Assembly (NCBI GenBank): GCA_030272155.1
Contig: CP126195.1
Location: 5,191,001-5,255,000 of the forward strand
DNA: 64,000 bases
Direction of reading: 5' to 3'
Source: Tetradesmus obliquus
Lineage: Eukaryota > Chlorophyta > Chlorophyceae > Sphaeropleales > Scenedesmaceae
This document shows positions 36,972-49,673 of this stretch, in pieces (within the stretch, counting starts at the first letter, position 1; each line of letters opens with the position of its first letter). The position numbers were made by a program, and so were the translations under genes. The notes below the pieces were generated by a model, which ran no database searches, was not told where the DNA came from, and worked only from the letters and a program-made list of their open reading frames with translations.

Positions 36972-37320
36972 TCGTGGGCGTCAGCAGTGAAGCAGCCGCC
37001 GCGCCGCAGGCACCGGCACAACCGGTCAAAGTCAGAGTCAGCAGTGCATGACGTGAGCAGCGCTGGCAGCAGCAGCAGCAGGCGCGGGGCGGGCAACCAG
37101 CAGCAGCAGCAGCAGCAGCAGTATGAGCAGCCGCCGCCGCCTCCACACCAGCAGCAGCCCATGCAGCAGCGGCAGCGGCAGCGGCAGCAGCAGCAGGTGC
37201 AATTTGCTGTGCCTCCTCCTCCTGCAGGGCATCGGCCGCCACCCCTGCACCCACCACCACCAGCAGCAGTAGCAGCAGCTGTTGGCAGCGGCAGCAGTAG
37301 TGCGCACCCCTACCCACCCC

Positions 37321-37352
<32 letters not shown>

Positions 37353-37657
37353 TGGCAAGGGCTCAGATCATCGCCGTTTTCTGCACACGCGCAGCACCCC
37401 CACGAGCAGTGTCAGCCGCATCAGCAGGAGCCAGTGTTGCCGCAGCACCTACAGCAGCAGCAGCAGCAGCAGCAGTATCCCATAGGGGTGCTGCGGCGTG
37501 GCAGCAGCAGCGGCAGCAGCGGGTCGCTCATGATGCCACCGCCGCCGCCGCCTGTTGCTGCTGGGGGGCGGCCTCACAGTGTGAGCTTAGGTGTCGTGGC
37601 ACGCCAGAGAATGCAGCAGCAGCAGCAGCAGCAGCAGCCTGCAAGGGTGGGCAGTGG

Positions 37658-37699
<42 letters not shown>

Positions 37700-40206
37700 C
37701 CACCAGCAGCAGCACCTGCAGCAGCATCACCTCCAGCAGCAGCAGCAGCACGCTGATGCCGCCGGGGTTTACGCTGGCGGTGCATCAGCCAGGGTTCAGC
37801 CGGCCAGCGGTTTAGGCCGCCAGGGTTCAGCCAGCTCAGCAGGATCTGGAGGCTCTGCTGCTGCTGCTGCTGCTGCTGCTGAGTTGGTAGGTGGCAGCAG
37901 GGCGATGACTCAGCACCTGAGCCTCACACGCCGCAGCGGCAGCAGCAGCCCGTTTCCGCGCAGGCGCGGCGGCAGCAGCAGCAGCAGCGGCGGGCCGGGG
38001 CTTGGCGAGGCTGCCGCTGCTGCTGCTGGTGGTGGTGGTGGTGGTGGTGGGCTGGGGGTGCCGCCTCAGTATCAGCCTGGCAGGGCACTGGAGAAGCTGC
38101 AGCAGGACAGGTGAGACTGCAGACAATTGTCACAGTCAGCAGGACTGTAACAAGGACTACTCAAATGGCATGTTAGTAGCACTGCAAGACGCTGCATGAC
38201 GCAGCTGCAGTGCTGTCAGTCACGCTCGCTCGCGCAGCAGGTGGACGTCACTGCACAGCAGCCATCAGTTCTTGCTGTTGGTGCTGCTGGTTCGCCGTGC
38301 TGGCACCCCACACACCACCTCCCTGCATGTTGCGCTTGGTGCTGCTGTGTGCTGCTGGCTCACCCTACACTGCGCTCTGTTGCTGCTTTGGATTGCTGCT
38401 TGGCGCTGCTGTCTCGCAAACATTTCTCGTGCTACACCACAGGGCGGAGTGGCGCAGTGCGCTGCACCACGTGCTGGAGGGCCAGGCTCCCCTCAGCGCT
38501 GAGGACCTGGCAGGCAGCCTGGACGATGCAGCGGGGCGCGCTGTTGACCTGCAGGTGTGGTTTAAGGGTTTAAGGGTGTTAGTGCAATTTAGGGTTTGCA
38601 GGTTGTGGTTCAGGCAATGTATGTTTTCGCAGGCCGTGTGCAGGTGGCACCGTAGTGGGCTGCTTTGCTGTCGCTGCTGCTGTTGGCGACGTTCCTGGCT
38701 CCTGCTGTTGCGTTGGCCTTGCCCAATTGTCGTACATGTTATTTAACATGTTATTTTTGCGGCGGCTGTCTGCAGGTGGAGATCCTCAGCCTGGTGGCCA
38801 GCGCTCAGGAGGCAGGCGACTGGCGCAGCAGGGAGCAGGTGCGGCTGCGATGTGGCTCTTAAAGATATGTCAGCTTGCTGAAGCAAAAAGGGGCTGACTT
38901 GCTGATTGCATCAGCTGCTTGCCTTTGAAAGCACTTTAAGATTTGGTGTGCTTTGGCAAAACATGTGATTGCATACATGCCCAGCAACTGCAACACATTC
39001 GCACTGCACTCAAGACCGTTTTGCAAAGCGGTTTACCTGGTTACTTTGGTTATGGAACGTGCTAACCCAGCCTCCGCTCGCCATCCCCAAACCGTGGTGT
39101 AAGCGCTGGGCTGAGGAGGCGTACAAGCGCCAAGCACGCCTCAACTTCTTTCTGTATAGTCGTTATGCACTAAACCGCACCTGCAATGCATTTCGTTCTC
39201 AACCCTGGCGCAGGTGCTGGGGTGGGCTGAGGAGGCGTACAAGCGAGCCAAGGGCATCCTGAGGGAGCTGCGCAGCACACTCAGCCTGGTGCAGGTGCGG
39301 CTGCCAGGGTTGTTACTGTTGTTATTTGTTAAATTAGTTTGTTTGCACACATCAGCAAATGACAGCATGAAACACAGTTGTCTGACCGCAGCAGCATTGA
39401 AAAGTAGCATTCGCATGGAAGCACATGTGTGGCTTTGAGAGACAGACGATCACATGTGGGGCTGGGCACCATCTGACATGCTCAAGCAAAGGTGCCTGTA
39501 CGTTGGTTGATGTGCTGTTGCTGCTGTTCCCTGCTGCTCACTCTGGTGTATCTCTCCTGGTATGGCTTCAAAACTATATGCTATCGCTGCTGTTGCTCGC
39601 TGCTGCTGCTGCTGCTGCTGCTGCCCCAGTCCTCTGATGCATCAGGCACCTACAGCAGCATCATGAGTACCCTCACACCCGCCCTGGCCACCCTGGCAGC
39701 AGCACTCGCAAACAACGTCACAGCAGCACTCACACCAGCTAGCCTGCAGCAGCAGCAGCAGCACGAGCAGCAGCAGCAGCAGCAGCTGCCGGAGGCAGCA
39801 GTTGGCGAGGCAGGGGCAGTCGCGCGCGGCGCGGCAGCAGCAGCAGCAGGTGGCAGCGATGGTGCTGCTGCTGCTGCTGCTGCTGCTGTGCCGCTGCCGG
39901 GTGGTGAGGAGGAGGCTCGGTCTGCCTTCAAAGTTGTGCGGCACCTGATCGAGCTGATGCGGGACATCAAGGAGCGCTGCAGGTGGGGCGCAGGGTTCGA
40001 GGCTTTGTGCTTTGTCGTCTTAGGGGTTGACAGGTTTAGGGTTTAGGCAGACCCCTAGCTGGGGCAACACGATAGAGCTGATGCGGGACATCAAGGAGCG
40101 CTGCAGGTGGGGTGCAGGTTTCTGGGGCTTTGTGGTGTGCACATGGTCAAATAGACGTCAACTTAAAGTGGCAGAAGCGCAGCAAATACACTTGCTGATC
40201 CCCATC

Positions 40207-40238
<32 letters not shown>

Positions 40239-43200
40239 CGAATGTTGCAGGCTGAACGCACAGCAGGTGGCAGCAACTGCCGGCTGCTGCGACGCAGCGC
40301 AGCAGCAGCTGCAGGGAGCAGTGTCGCGGCTGCTGGCAGGGGCTGTGTCTGCTGCTGCCTTCCTGCAGGCCCGGCTGCTGCAGTCTGCCAGCTTAGGGGG
40401 TGCCAGCTTTGCTCACCAGGTGCGTGGTGAGGCTGACTTGACTCCGTTTTTGGTTTGTGGTTTCAATAGAATTTGGAACATTGATGCTTGTGTACCGCAC
40501 ACTGTGATGCTTACAACAAAGCAGTTTGCACCGCGTGTACTTTCGTGTGTTGTACTGCAGGTGTGTTTTGAGATGCATGCAGCAGTGCTGTTGGGGCTTT
40601 TTGACCGGTAATCATTGCAATGCATGCTGCACCACACATACTGTACTGCACAATGTACTGCACAATGTACTGTATGCTGTACCGCACATGCACGTTGTAC
40701 TGCACACTGTACTGCACACTGTGCCACACATCGTACTGCACATATCATACTGCACACATTATACTGCACAGGTGTCCAGTGACGCCCGCATGGTACATGC
40801 CATGTGGTGTACCACACATTGCACTGCATGCTGTACCGCACATTGTACTGCAAGTCGTACCCAACAATGTTTTTCGTACCGCACACTGTACTGCACAGGT
40901 GTCCAGTGACGCCCGCATGGTACAGGCCATGTGGCGGTACTGCCAGGAGCTGTGCTCAAAGGTGGGCCGCCACTTTGACGGCCTGCGCAGCATCGCGCTG
41001 CTGCTGCTGCTGGAGCTCTTCACAACAGCAGCAACAGCAGCAATCGACATGCAGCGCAGCGCCGCTGCTGCTGCTGCTGCCGCCGCCATCGTCCCAGCAG
41101 CAGCAGATCAACAGCAGCAGAAGGTTGGCGGCGGCGCTGGCAATGCAGCAGCAGCAGCAGCAGCTGCCGCAGCATTGATTCAGCGCGCCGGCAGCAGCGG
41201 CAGCGAAGGCGCCAACAGCAGCGTTGCCGGCAGCAGCAGCAGCGTCGGCGGCCGCTCTGCTGCTGCGCTGTCTGCTGCTCTTGGTGACATTAGCGATTAC
41301 GAATCTGGAAGTGACGAGGAGCCAGCACCTGGCGCAATGGGCAGCTCAGTGTGGGGCGGTCAGGGCCAGGGCGGGCCAGGGTTTAGCCGGCAGGGTTTAG
41401 CTGGTGGCTGCCGCAGCGGTTTAGGGCTTTGGACGCCGAGGGACGAGGATGTGCAGGCTCAGGCATGGCTGCCGCAGCTGCTGATCAATTTGCTGCACTG
41501 GTCAAACGTCACCGCACGGCAGGTGAGGGCTTGCAGTGTGTTGCTGTTAGCGTTCTTTGACCAATGTGCACCAATGAGAGGGTAGTTATGCGCGTCCTGG
41601 CACTATTTTTGACTTGATCCACAACATGTTGAGCACATGGTGTGAGACCATAAAGTAGGCGATAGAATACCGTACATTACGGTGCACAGTTCTGCACGCC
41701 AAATCTCTCTTGCTTCTCTCTTTCTTACTTGATTCAATTCCGCTCCAATGGGCCGGCCCTCGCTGCTACACCCTGAACCCGCAGACACATACTGTAATAT
41801 AATCAGCGCCATAGCTCAGCTCGACAACTCAATCAAGTCACCCCCAAACACTGAACATAAATTTTTCTATGTTTGTATGTTGTTGTGTCATTTCTCAAGT
41901 GCATGAGGAGCTGGAGCCGGGTGCTGCCTACTGTGAGGCGGGCAGTACTGCCCCTCACCCCTACACCCTGAACCAATGCACACATACCAAGGCACAGTTC
42001 AATCCTTAAGCACACCAAACCCCAAACTTTGAATGTTACTACTGTTGTTGTTTGTGTCGTGCCCCAGGTGTATGAGGAGCTGGAGGCTGCTGCGGCCTAC
42101 TGTGAGGCAGGCCTGCCTGGCCTGGCCAGTGAGGTGGAGGAGGCACTGGGGGAGGGGCTGGAAGACCTGCAGGTGGGCTTGTTAGTGAGTGCAGGGTTTA
42201 TCACCGTAGGTTTTAGGGCTTACGGATCCAAATCCAGGGTCTGAGGGTTTGGTTGAAGCTGTAGCTAGGGCCAGTGAGGTGGAGGTGGCACTAGCGGAGG
42301 GCTTAGAAGACCTGCAGGTGGGCTTGGGGTTTTGAGGTTCAAGCAACATGCTGGGTTTGTTTTTGGGGTCAATGTGGGTGTGTTGTCTGAGCTCTAGTCA
42401 ATGCCACGGCTCAAATCCAAGTTTGGGGCAACATGTATGTGGTTTGCTTGCTGTTTGATGTCACGCAGGAAGCGTTTTTCTACCTTGCGCTGACCAACAC
42501 GCGCCGCGTAGCGAGGCTTACGGCAGCCCCCGAGGGCCTGGCCTGCTGGGCACTGCTTCACTGCTGCTGCGCTGCCATTGCAGAAGCCACTCTTTCCGCT
42601 GGCGCTGGCCAACCCCACTGCACTGCAGGAGGTGTTGCTCTATGCAATGCCACAGCGCAAAACCTAGTTTAGAAAAACCCTCTGTGGTTTGCTGGCTTTT
42701 CGATGTCTCGCAGGAAGCTTTTTCCTGCCTTGCGCTGACCAACACGCGCCGCGTGGCGCGCCTAGCAGCAGCCCCCAAGGGCCTGGCCTGCTGGGCAATG
42801 GAGATTACGCCTGGCGGCAGCCCAACAGTTTAATCAAAGCGCCTGACTTTGCTTCTGCTGTTCTCACTGACAACTGCAGGAGGCGTTCTTCTACCTTGCG
42901 CTGACCAACACGCGCCGCGTAGCAAGGCTGGCTGCTGCCCCTGAGGGCCTGGCCTGCTGGGCACTGGAGATTGCAAAAGAAGCCTGTGAGAGCGCGCTGA
43001 AGCTGGTTCAGGACTATGACACCAGCGCGCTGGGGCTAGGGCAAGTTCTGGAGGGCAGCGTCAGCGAGGACCAGGTGCGGGGCCTAAGGTTTTAGGGTGT
43101 TAGGGTTCGCTTTTGTGCTCAGCGTTCAGCATGTTTGGTTGTTGGTTGGTGTGAGAGCGCACTGAAACTGGTGCAGGACTATGACATGAGTGCGCTGGAC

Positions 43201-43880
43201 CTTGGGCAGGTCCTTGAAGGCAGCCTCAGCGAGGACCAGGTAGGATTTTGCAGGGTCTGGGGTCTAGGGTTCAAGTTTTGTGGCTGAGGGTTCAGGTTGT
43301 TTGGTTAGTGGTGTGCGAGAATGCGCTGAAGCTGGTTCAGGGCTATGACACAAGCGCTCTTGAGCTGGGACAAGTTCTGGAGGGCAGCGTCAGCGAGGAC
43401 CAGGTAGGGTTTTGCAGGGTGCAGGTTTTCAGGGCTCTTGTGGCTTAGGGTTCAGGGTTTCGAGTTGTTGGTGTGAGAGCGTGCTGAAGCTGGTTCAGGA
43501 CTATGACACCAGCGCGCTGGGCCTGGGGCAAGTGCTGGAGGGCCGCGTGAGCGAGGACCAGGTGCGGGGATCAAGGGTTCAAAGTCTGGGTTTTTAGATG
43601 TTTTAGGTTTCTTGTGTTTTGCATCTCACGGTTTTGCTATGATTTGTGATCAAGCTGCAGGTACCAAGGTGCAGCAGCTTCCCAGAGTGGTGTTCTTGCG
43701 ATGCACTGCAGTCACAGAGTAACATGTCACTCATGTTACTTTCTTATGTTACATGCAGGGTGCGCGGCTCTTCAAATCCCTAAAGCGCGCCACGGACTCT
43801 GTCATCAACGGCCTGCTGCGGGTGAAGCGGCTGCTGAAGATGCGGCGCAGCGACAGCGAGGCAGCAGCAGCAGCAGCCTC

Positions 43881-43915
<35 letters not shown>

Positions 43916-43976
43916 TCCGTGGCCGGCAGCAGCTGCCAGCCAAGCAGTCGCAACCGCTGCTGCAGCAGCAGCAGTG

Positions 43977-44055
<79 letters not shown>

Positions 44056-44171
44056 CAGCAGCAGCAGCATGTACTGGTTGCATTGGAGCGTGTGCTGTCC
44101 TTCAGTGGTGACGATGAGCCAGCAGCACCACTGGCAGCAGCAGCAGCTGGCAGCAGCAGCTTGCGCAGCAG

Positions 44172-44204
<33 letters not shown>

Positions 44205-44285
44205 CCGCGTGCTGAGCGGCAGCAGCAGCGGGGCCATCAGCAGCTGCAGCAGCGGCAGGGCAGGCATAGACATATCATCACCAGG

Positions 44286-44318
<33 letters not shown>

Positions 44319-45392
44319 GCCTGCCAGTCCTGTGCCTACCAGCAGTAACATGCCTCTAGGTTTTAGCCCACCTGGCGCCCTCACCGCAGCAGGTTACAAG
44401 CACCACCCACATGACGGTGTTAGTAACAATGTTAGTAACAGCGTTAGTAACAGACAGCATGCTGCAGCTGTACTGCCCAATTTGCTTGTGGACTCCCCCA
44501 CTGGGTCCCCTACACTGCACCACTCCCCGCCACTGCTGGCAATACTAGGCAGTACTCCTTCTGCTGCTTCTTTCAAAGCAAATGCAGCACAGGTGCTGTC
44601 ACCTTTAGGAGGTGCATTTGCTGCTGCTGCAAGTGAGGCATCAGCTGGATCTAGCAGGGCGGCAGCAGCAGCAGCAGCTGCTGCTGCTGGCATGTCTGGC
44701 AGTGGGAAGTTTCCTGCCAGGCCACAGCAGCAGCAGCAGCAGCTATCGCCGTATTCAGCAGCTTCAGCAGCAGCTGAGCAGCAGCAGCCTAGCCACACAG
44801 CAGCAGCAGCAGCAGCAGCAACGCCGGGTGACAGCAAGCAGCGCCCTGCAGCGCCCATCTTCTCGCCATTTGGTGCTGCTGCTGCTGCCAGCGCTGTGCC
44901 GTTCAGTCCGGCACCTGCTGCTGCTGCCGCACGGCAACCACCCCCATGGGAAGCAGCAGCAGCAGCAGCAGCAGCAACAGCAGGCAAATCTGCAGCAGAT
45001 GATGTAGAACAACAGCAGCAGCAGCAGCAGCTACAGCCAGAGTGGTCTGCAGGTGGCAGCAGCTTTTTGAGTGCTGCCAGCTTTGTGTTCCCTAGCTCTG
45101 GCAGCAGCAGCATCAGCAGCGTGCCACCGCTGCTGCCTAAGACACGCAGCTGGAAGGATGTGGTCAACAGCAGCAGTGAAACAGCCGCCGCCGCTGCTGC
45201 TGCTGCTGCTCCTGCTGGCACAGAGCAGGGCTCCGGCCCTCCCACTCCTGCACGGATCTGGTCACCATTTGACAATGACAATGAGCCAGCGGCAGCAGCA
45301 GGGAGCGTGCAACAGCAGCAGCAGCAGCAGGAAGCAGCACAAGGCAATGCTGGAGTAGATGCGGATGCAGCAGCAGAAGCACTGCTCGTCCT

Positions 45393-45460
<68 letters not shown>

Positions 45461-45594
45461 GGCAAACTGTCAGCAGCGGCGGCAGCAGCAGTGCGCAGCT
45501 CCCAGGCATATACAGCACCAGCACTAGTGCAGGGGCAAGCCTCACAGACTCTACTGCTGCTACTGCTGCTTGGTCTGTTCCGAGCAGCTACGCT

Positions 45595-45626
<32 letters not shown>

Positions 45627-48600
45627 GCTGGCGTCACTGGGAAGTTCACTAGGTGAAGTGCTGCCACCTGGCTGTGGTGGTACCAGCCCCGGTGACGTGG
45701 CACTTGCTGCTGCTGTGCTAGCAGGAGCCAAGGGTATTGCTGCTGCCCGCGCAGCAGGCGTGCTAGGGTCTGCTGCTGCTGCTGCTGCTGGGATAGAGGA
45801 GGATGATCTGGATGTTGCTGCTGCTGCTGATGCGTTGGCTGATGCCAATGCTGGGGTGGGTGGCAAGGGAGGTGCTGCTCAGGTGGTGCTGCCTGCTGCT
45901 GTGGCCATCCTGAGCATGATTCAGGTGGGTCCAGTGAGAAGATATTGAGCATGATTCAGGTGGGTCCAGTGAGAAGATATTGAGCATGATTCAGGTGGGT
46001 CCAGTGAGAAGATATTGAGCATGAGTCAGGTGGGTCCAGTGAGAAGATATTGAGCATGATTCAGGTGGGTCCAGTGAGAAGATATTGGAATTTAAGCTTT
46101 GAACTGCTGGCAGCGCTTGCAGGCATGCCAGTAACGCAGGTACAGCCTGTGGCCATCCTGCGCATGATGTGGGCTGGGGTTTTGGAGGGCTGGGTTTTAG
46201 GCCGCTGCCTGATGTACAGTGCTGTGGGCTGCTGGGGTGGTGCAAGCTGCATTCCCTGTCTCAAGAATGTACACATAACCCTAAGACCTGTTTCAACTGC
46301 CACGGACCCTAAACCACACTGCCGCACGTTTCAGACGATGAGTTCCGGAAGATCTCTGGGCCGATCTGGAGACTGGTCTGCTGCGCAAGCTGCCTTCCCT
46401 GTTTTAAACCTGCACACTAATCCCTATTGCTGCGTCATTTTGCTGCAAAACCCTTATCCACACCGCTGTAGGTCTCAGATGATGAGTTCCGGAAGATCCG
46501 CTGGACAGATCTCGAGCCTGGCCTGCTGCGCAAGCTGCCCTACTACACGGACACATTCGTGTTGTACTAAATCCTTGTTCCACGCTGCTGCAAAACCCTA
46601 ATCACCGCAGGTGTCGGACAATGAGTTTTGGAAGATCCGCTGGGCTGACCTGGAGCCTGGCCTGCTGCGCAAGCTGTCTTGGCCATTGCTGGTACTAAAC
46701 CACAGGCTCAAACTGCTGCAAAACCCTGCTTGCTGGCCACAGGTTTCGGATGATGAGTTTTGGAAGATCCGCTGGGCTGACCTTGAGCCTGGCCTGCTGC
46801 GCAAGCTGCCCTACTACGCGGACACATTTCGTGTTGTACCAAACCCTTATTCCACGCTGCTGCAAAACCCTAATCACCACAGGTCTCGGATGACGAGTTC
46901 TGGAAAATTCGCTGGGCGGATCTGGAGCCTGGTCTGCTGCGCAAGCTGGGCAATGGCAGCTACGGGCAGGTCTTCCAGGGCACCTACCTGAATGCACAGG
47001 TGGCAATCAAGGTGCTCAACATCGATTATGACGACCCTGCAGGTGCGGTTCAAGTGGATATGGTTTAGGCTTTTGCATCACACTGGGGTTGGGGGTTTGG
47101 GCTACAGGCAGGTCCTCCAGGGATCAAGGTGCTGAACGTGATGACCCTGAAGGTGCTGTGTTACGGATCTAGGGTTTGATATTGCTGTGGTTGAGGGTTT
47201 AGGGCACGGAAAAGTCTTTCAGGGGACCTACTGCGAATGCACAGGTTGCGATCAAGGTGCTGAACATCAACTATGACGACCCCGCAGGTGCGATTCTGCA
47301 GCTGTGGCCTTTGGGGTAGTTGCTGGTCAAGGCCGAGGTGGACTTCCAGCGCAAGCTGTGCCATCACCTACATGCTGACACCCGTCCCGCTAAACCTCGT
47401 GCCCCTGCACTGCCTAAACCATGCAGGTCTTTCAGCTGAAACCCTAATGCACTTCAAGGCTGAGGTGGAGTTCCAGCGCAAGCTGTCCTACCACCCCTGC
47501 TTCACACCCACAAACGATATTCACCTGAACCACTAAACCCTGCACTGTGCCAAACCCTGCACTGTCAAAACCCTGCAGGACTCTCAGCAGAAACCCTCCT
47601 GCGCTTCAAGGCCAAAGTCGACTTCCAGCGCAAGCTGTCACACCACCCCAACTTCGCACTTGCAAACAATATTCACCTGATTTACTATCCCCTGCACTGT
47701 GCTGAACCCCGCACCGCCTACACCCTGCAGGCCTGTCCGCTGAAACCCTGCTGCGGTTCAAGGCCGAAGTCGACTTCCAGCGCAAGCTGTCCTACCACCC
47801 CAACTTTGCACCTGCAAACGATATTCACCTAATTTACTAAACCCTGCACTGTGCTCAATCCCGCACTGCGCATAAACCCTGCAGGCCTGTCTGCTGAAAC
47901 CCTGCTGCGGTTCAAGGCCGAAGTCGACTTCCAGCGCAAGCTGTCCTACCACCCCAACGTGGTGCGCTTCATCGGCGCCTGCTGCGAGCTGCCAGCTGGC
48001 CTGGCAGATGCTTTAGCAGAGGCAGCACATGCTGCCGCAGGCCCTGCTGCTGCTGCTGCTGCTGCTGGGAGTGCGGCTAGCGGCAGCGGTGGTGCAGCAG
48101 CAGCAGCAGGTGTGCGGTATGTGGTGCCGCCTGGCCTGGTGCGAGGTGTGAAGCTGGCGATTGTGATGGAGCTGTGCCACCTTGGGAGTTTGTTCTCCAT
48201 GATTGGGCAGGTGAGGAAAAATGGTTTAAGGTGTTGGTCAAGGTTTAGGGTTTAGGGGTTCCTGACCAGGTGTCAGGGTGATGTAAGCTGGCGATTGTGA
48301 TGGAGCTGTGCCACCTTGGGATTTTGTTCTCCATGATCGGGCAGGTGAGGAGAGATGTAGGGTTTTAGTGTTTGGTCAAGGTTTAGGGTTTAGGGGTTCA
48401 TGACCAGGTCTTAAGGGTAGTATGAAGCTGGCACTTGTGATGGAGTTGTGCCACCTTGGCAGCTTGTTCTCCATGATCGGGCAGGTAAGGACGCTTGAAG
48501 TTCCCGTGCACTTGGGTGGCAGGGGCAGGAGCCTGTCCATTCAGCCCCTTTTAAATGTATGGCCGGTTTCCAGCAACTATCTGCGTGTGCCTCTGTGCTG

Positions 48601-49622
48601 CCCTGCCTCAGCTGCACCTTTCACACGCTCCTTATTTGCACTGCAGGCACGTCGCGTGCGCGCTGTGGCTTGCCAGAAGGCCAGCTGCGGCACCGGCTGT
48701 GGCACGGCGGCCGCAGTTCTGCTGCATGCCGTTGTTTTTCCCGATCCTGGTGTTGTTGATCAAGCCTGATCAAGCCTGCGGCCCTTTCACATCAGCCTCT
48801 TTGTCCCTCCGCACTGCATTGTGTCATGTTTTGCAGGCGCGGCGCGTGCGTGCCGGCTTGGCAGATGGCCAGTCACCTGCCGAGCTGTGGCGGGTGTGGC
48901 TTTATGGCAGCCAATTCTGCTGCATTGCATAATTCAATCCATCAAAACCTGCGGCCCTGTTACATCGACCTCTTTGTGCTGCTGCGTTGCGCTGCACTGT
49001 ATCATATACACTTGCAGGCGCGCCGCGTGCGTGCCGGCTTGGCGGACGGCCAGTCTGCTGCCGAGCTGCGCCGGCTGTGGCCGTACGGCAGCCAGTTCTG
49101 CTACATCGCATAATTCAATCCATCAAAACCTGCGGCCCTGTCACATCAAACTCTTTGGCGTCTGTGCTGCACTGTGTCATATATACTTGCAGGCGCGCCG
49201 CGTGCGGGCAGGTTTGGCGGACGGCCAATCCCCTGCTGAGCTTCGCCGGCTGTGGCCGTACGGCAGCCAGTTCTGCTGCGACTGGCTCACTCGGCTTGAA
49301 GTGGCAAGGGGCGCAGCAGCAGGCCTGGAGTACATGCACCAGCACGGCGTCATCCACAGAGACCTTACAAGTTATAACCTGCTGCTAGACTTCGGCAAGC
49401 CCTGGCAGGTGGGTTTAGCTCGTGCAGGGTTTAGGTTTTGGTGTGTTTGGGGTTGAGACGGCCTGTTGCAGCTGCAGGCCTGGAGTACATGCACCAGCAC
49501 GGCGTCATACACATGGACCTGATCAGCTACAACCTGCTGCTGGACTTTGGCAAGCCCTGGCAGGTGGGTTCCATCTGTCTTCCATCTGTCCCGCATGGTG
49601 GCGCAGCAGGCTCACCTTCTTG

Positions 49623-49673
<51 letters not shown>

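Noticed and set aside
44394-45545. 383-codon minus-strand open frame rich in Cys and Ala
   Set aside because: It is the shadow of the Gln/Ala-coding triplets of the kinase exon 43759-45924.
45911-46088. CRISPR-like regular repeats of 36 bp
   Set aside because: The units are directly adjacent with no spacers and contain an exon end with splice donor.
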